Shown piece by piece: positions 62,717 to 64,000 of a stretch of DNA of 64,000 nt. Source of the stretch: Actinomycetota bacterium (GTDB lineage: Bacteria > Actinomycetota > Thermoleophilia > Solirubrobacterales > Solirubrobacteraceae); NCBI GenBank assembly GCA_018268595.1, contig JAFDWH010000001.1:144547-208546 (forward strand), read 5' to 3'. The notes below the pieces were generated by a model. It was not told where the DNA came from and ran no database searches. It worked only from the letters and a program-made list of their open reading frames with translations. How positions within the stretch are numbered: the first letter of the stretch is position 1; the number at the start of each line of letters is the position of its first letter. A program made the translations under genes and the position numbers.

Positions 62717-64000
62717 GTGTCCGCCGGCCCGTCGCTCTATCGCCGCCATCGTCCCCGCACGTTCGACGAGGTGGTGGGGCAGACGCACGTCGTGCGCACG
62801 CTGCGCAACGCGGTCGAGCGCGGGCAGGTCCATCACGCGTATCTGTTCGTCGGCTCGCGCGGGACCGGCAAGACGAGCATGGCGAAGATCCTCGCCGCCT
62901 GCCTCAACTGCGAGCGCGGCCCGACGACGAGCCCCTGCGGCACATGCGACTCGTGCGTCGCGATCGCGGCGGCGACCTCGCTCGACGTCATCGAGATGGA
63001 CGCGGCGTCGAACAACTCGGTCGACGACATCCGCGACCTGCGCGACAGAGTCGCGTACGCACCGGTCTCGGGCCGCCACAAGGTCTACATCCTCGATGAG
63101 GCACACATGCTCTCATCGGCAGCTTGGAACGCCTTCTTGAAGACGCTCGAGGAGCCGCCGCCGCACACGATCTTCGTGCTGGCGACGACGGAGGCGAACA
63201 AGGTGTTGCCGACGGTCGTCGACCGCTGCCACCGCTTCGACTTCCAGCGCCCGACGGTCGAGGAGATCGGCGGGGTGCTGCGGCGCGTCGCCGACCAGGA
63301 GGGGATCGCGATCCCGGACGCGGCCCTGGCGCTCGTGGCGCGCCACGCGACCGGCTCGTTCCGCGACGCGCTCGGGACGCTCGAGCAGCTCGTCACCTAT
63401 GGCGGCGGGGGCGGGGCGGAGATCGCCGTCGAGGAGGTGCTGGCGGTCCTCGGCGTGGCCGACGCGGAGGCGCTGTTCGGCGCGGTCGACGCGGTCGCGG
63501 CGCACGACGCGCGCGCGGCGCTGCTGGCGGTCGCGCGGCTGAGCGAGTCGGGCCGCGACGCCGGCCAGCTCGTGCGCGAGCTGGAGGCGCACGCGCGCGA
63601 GCTGCTCGCGGTGCAGGTGCTGGGCGAGGTGCCGGTCGAGCTGCGGCTGACGCCGGAGCGCGACGCGCGGCTGGCCGCGCAGGCGGCCGCGCTGGGGCGC
63701 CAGGACGTCGTGCGGCTGCTCGACCTGCTGTCGGACGCGCTGGAGGCGCTGGCGAGCGGCGCGCAGGCGCGCATCCAGCTCGAGCTGGCGCTCGTGAAGG
63801 CGGCTGCGCCGGAGGTCGACCCGTCGGCGAAGGCGCTGCTCGCACGGATCGACCGGCTGGAGGCGCAGCTGGCGGGCGGGGCGGCGGCTGCGCCCACCTC
63901 GGCTGCGCCCGCCCCGGCCGCTCCCGCGCCGGCGCCGGCCTCCCCCGCGCCGGTCGCCCCTGCCCCGCCCGTCCCGGCCGCCGCCGCCCCCGCGCCGGCC
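62717..64000 (+). CDS. dnaX: DNA polymerase III subunit gamma/tau, 3'-truncated by the window end
   Basis: 428 codons of an open frame that runs off the window. SLYRRHRPRTFDEVVGQTHV is the standard opening. The Walker A is GSRGTGKTS, a zinc knuckle LNCERGPTTSPCGTCDSC follows, then Walker B LDEAHM, the sensor ATTEANKVLP, and the DnaX-specific FRDALGTLEQL. The sequence ends inside an Ala/Pro-rich linker that precedes the tau part. It is the clamp-loader ATPase. The start is a GTG at leaderless distance from a -10 box; the gene is divergent from the sugar transferase. Confidence 0.96.
   Translation, partial: MSAGPSLYRRHRPRTFDEVVGQTHVVRTLRNAVERGQVHHAYLFVGSRGTGKTSMAKILAACLNCERGPTTSPCGTCDSCVAIAAATSLDVIEMDAASNNSVDDIRDLRDRVAYAPVSGRHKVYILDEAHMLSSAAWNAFLKTLEEPPPHTIFVLATTEANKVLPTVVDRCHRFDFQRPTVEEIGGVLRRVADQEGIAIPDAALALVARHATGSFRDALGTLEQLVTYGGGGGAEIAVEEVLAVLGVADAEALFGAVDAVAAHDARAALLAVARLSESGRDAGQLVRELEAHARELLAVQVLGEVPVELRLTPERDARLAAQAAALGRQDVVRLLDLLSDALEALASGAQARIQLELALVKAAAPEVDPSAKALLARIDRLEAQLAGGAAAAPTSAAPAPAAPAPAPASPAPVAPAPPVPAAAAPAPA

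Overview
The window is very GC-rich (roughly three quarters G+C by eye), densely packed, and reads as a chromosomal segment of a high-GC actinobacterium. A deep-branching Thermoleophilia / Solirubrobacterales type (Conexibacter- or Solirubrobacter-like) is my inference from gene content, the long Bacillus-like SRP RNA, CIRCE control and frequent leaderless starts; no rRNA is present to prove it. No tRNA, rRNA, CRISPR, transposase or integrase was seen.

Layout. 1-5483: end of a GlcD-type FAD oxidase, then a tight minus-strand operon rsmI-metG-tatD-rsmA-ispE-small membrane protein whose genes mostly overlap at GTGA/ATGA. 5650-8213: ROK sugar kinase and a divergent LytR-CpsA-Psr protein sharing one -10 region, plus a secreted protein. 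8134-9923: an FmdB-type zinc ribbon gene under a perfect CIRCE operator, divergent from glyS. 9931-15649: TetR regulator, two related small XRE regulators, lon-hsp20, a metallo-beta-lactamase hydrolase. 15753-26739: NAD(P)-binding and SRPBCC proteins, a winged-helix regulator, mdh and icd (divergent), aidB, M32 carboxypeptidase, a site-2-type protease, and a Tat-exported beta-helix protein with atypical codon use. 26855-33168: DUF2142 membrane protein, pabC/pabAB (folate), an epimerase and the SRP RNA.

33333-42969 is one long plus-strand cluster: carrier protein, acyl-CoA-dehydrogenase-like protein, a seryl-tRNA-synthetase-like amino acid:[carrier protein] ligase with its Cys/Glu/Cys zinc site, DUF1839, a GH2 glycosidase-like protein, a methyltransferase, a two-domain alpha/beta hydrolase resembling exosortase-associated hydrolases, and a polysaccharide deacetylase. 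It suggests tRNA-independent amino acid activation linked to modification of a surface glycan.

43244-62597 is an exopolysaccharide locus: a degenerate GGDEF protein, a nucleotide-sugar epimerase, five glycosyltransferases (four GT4-like, one GT2), two Wzy/ligase-type membrane proteins, a second deacetylase, flippase, AsnB-type amidotransferase, Wzz-like protein and the initiating sugar-phosphate transferase, plus an LPFTG surface protein. In its middle sit two paralogous secreted lyase-like proteins with polycationic tails. Each is preceded by an identical 81-bp leader that looks like a class I c-di-GMP (GEMM) riboswitch and, upstream of that, by a sigma-28/WhiG-like promoter (TCAAG-N15/16-GCCGAT). 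The same promoter pattern precedes the degenerate GGDEF gene. This sigma-28 plus c-di-GMP wiring of a glycan locus and the amino acid:[carrier protein] cluster are the two most interesting systems here. The window ends inside dnaX.
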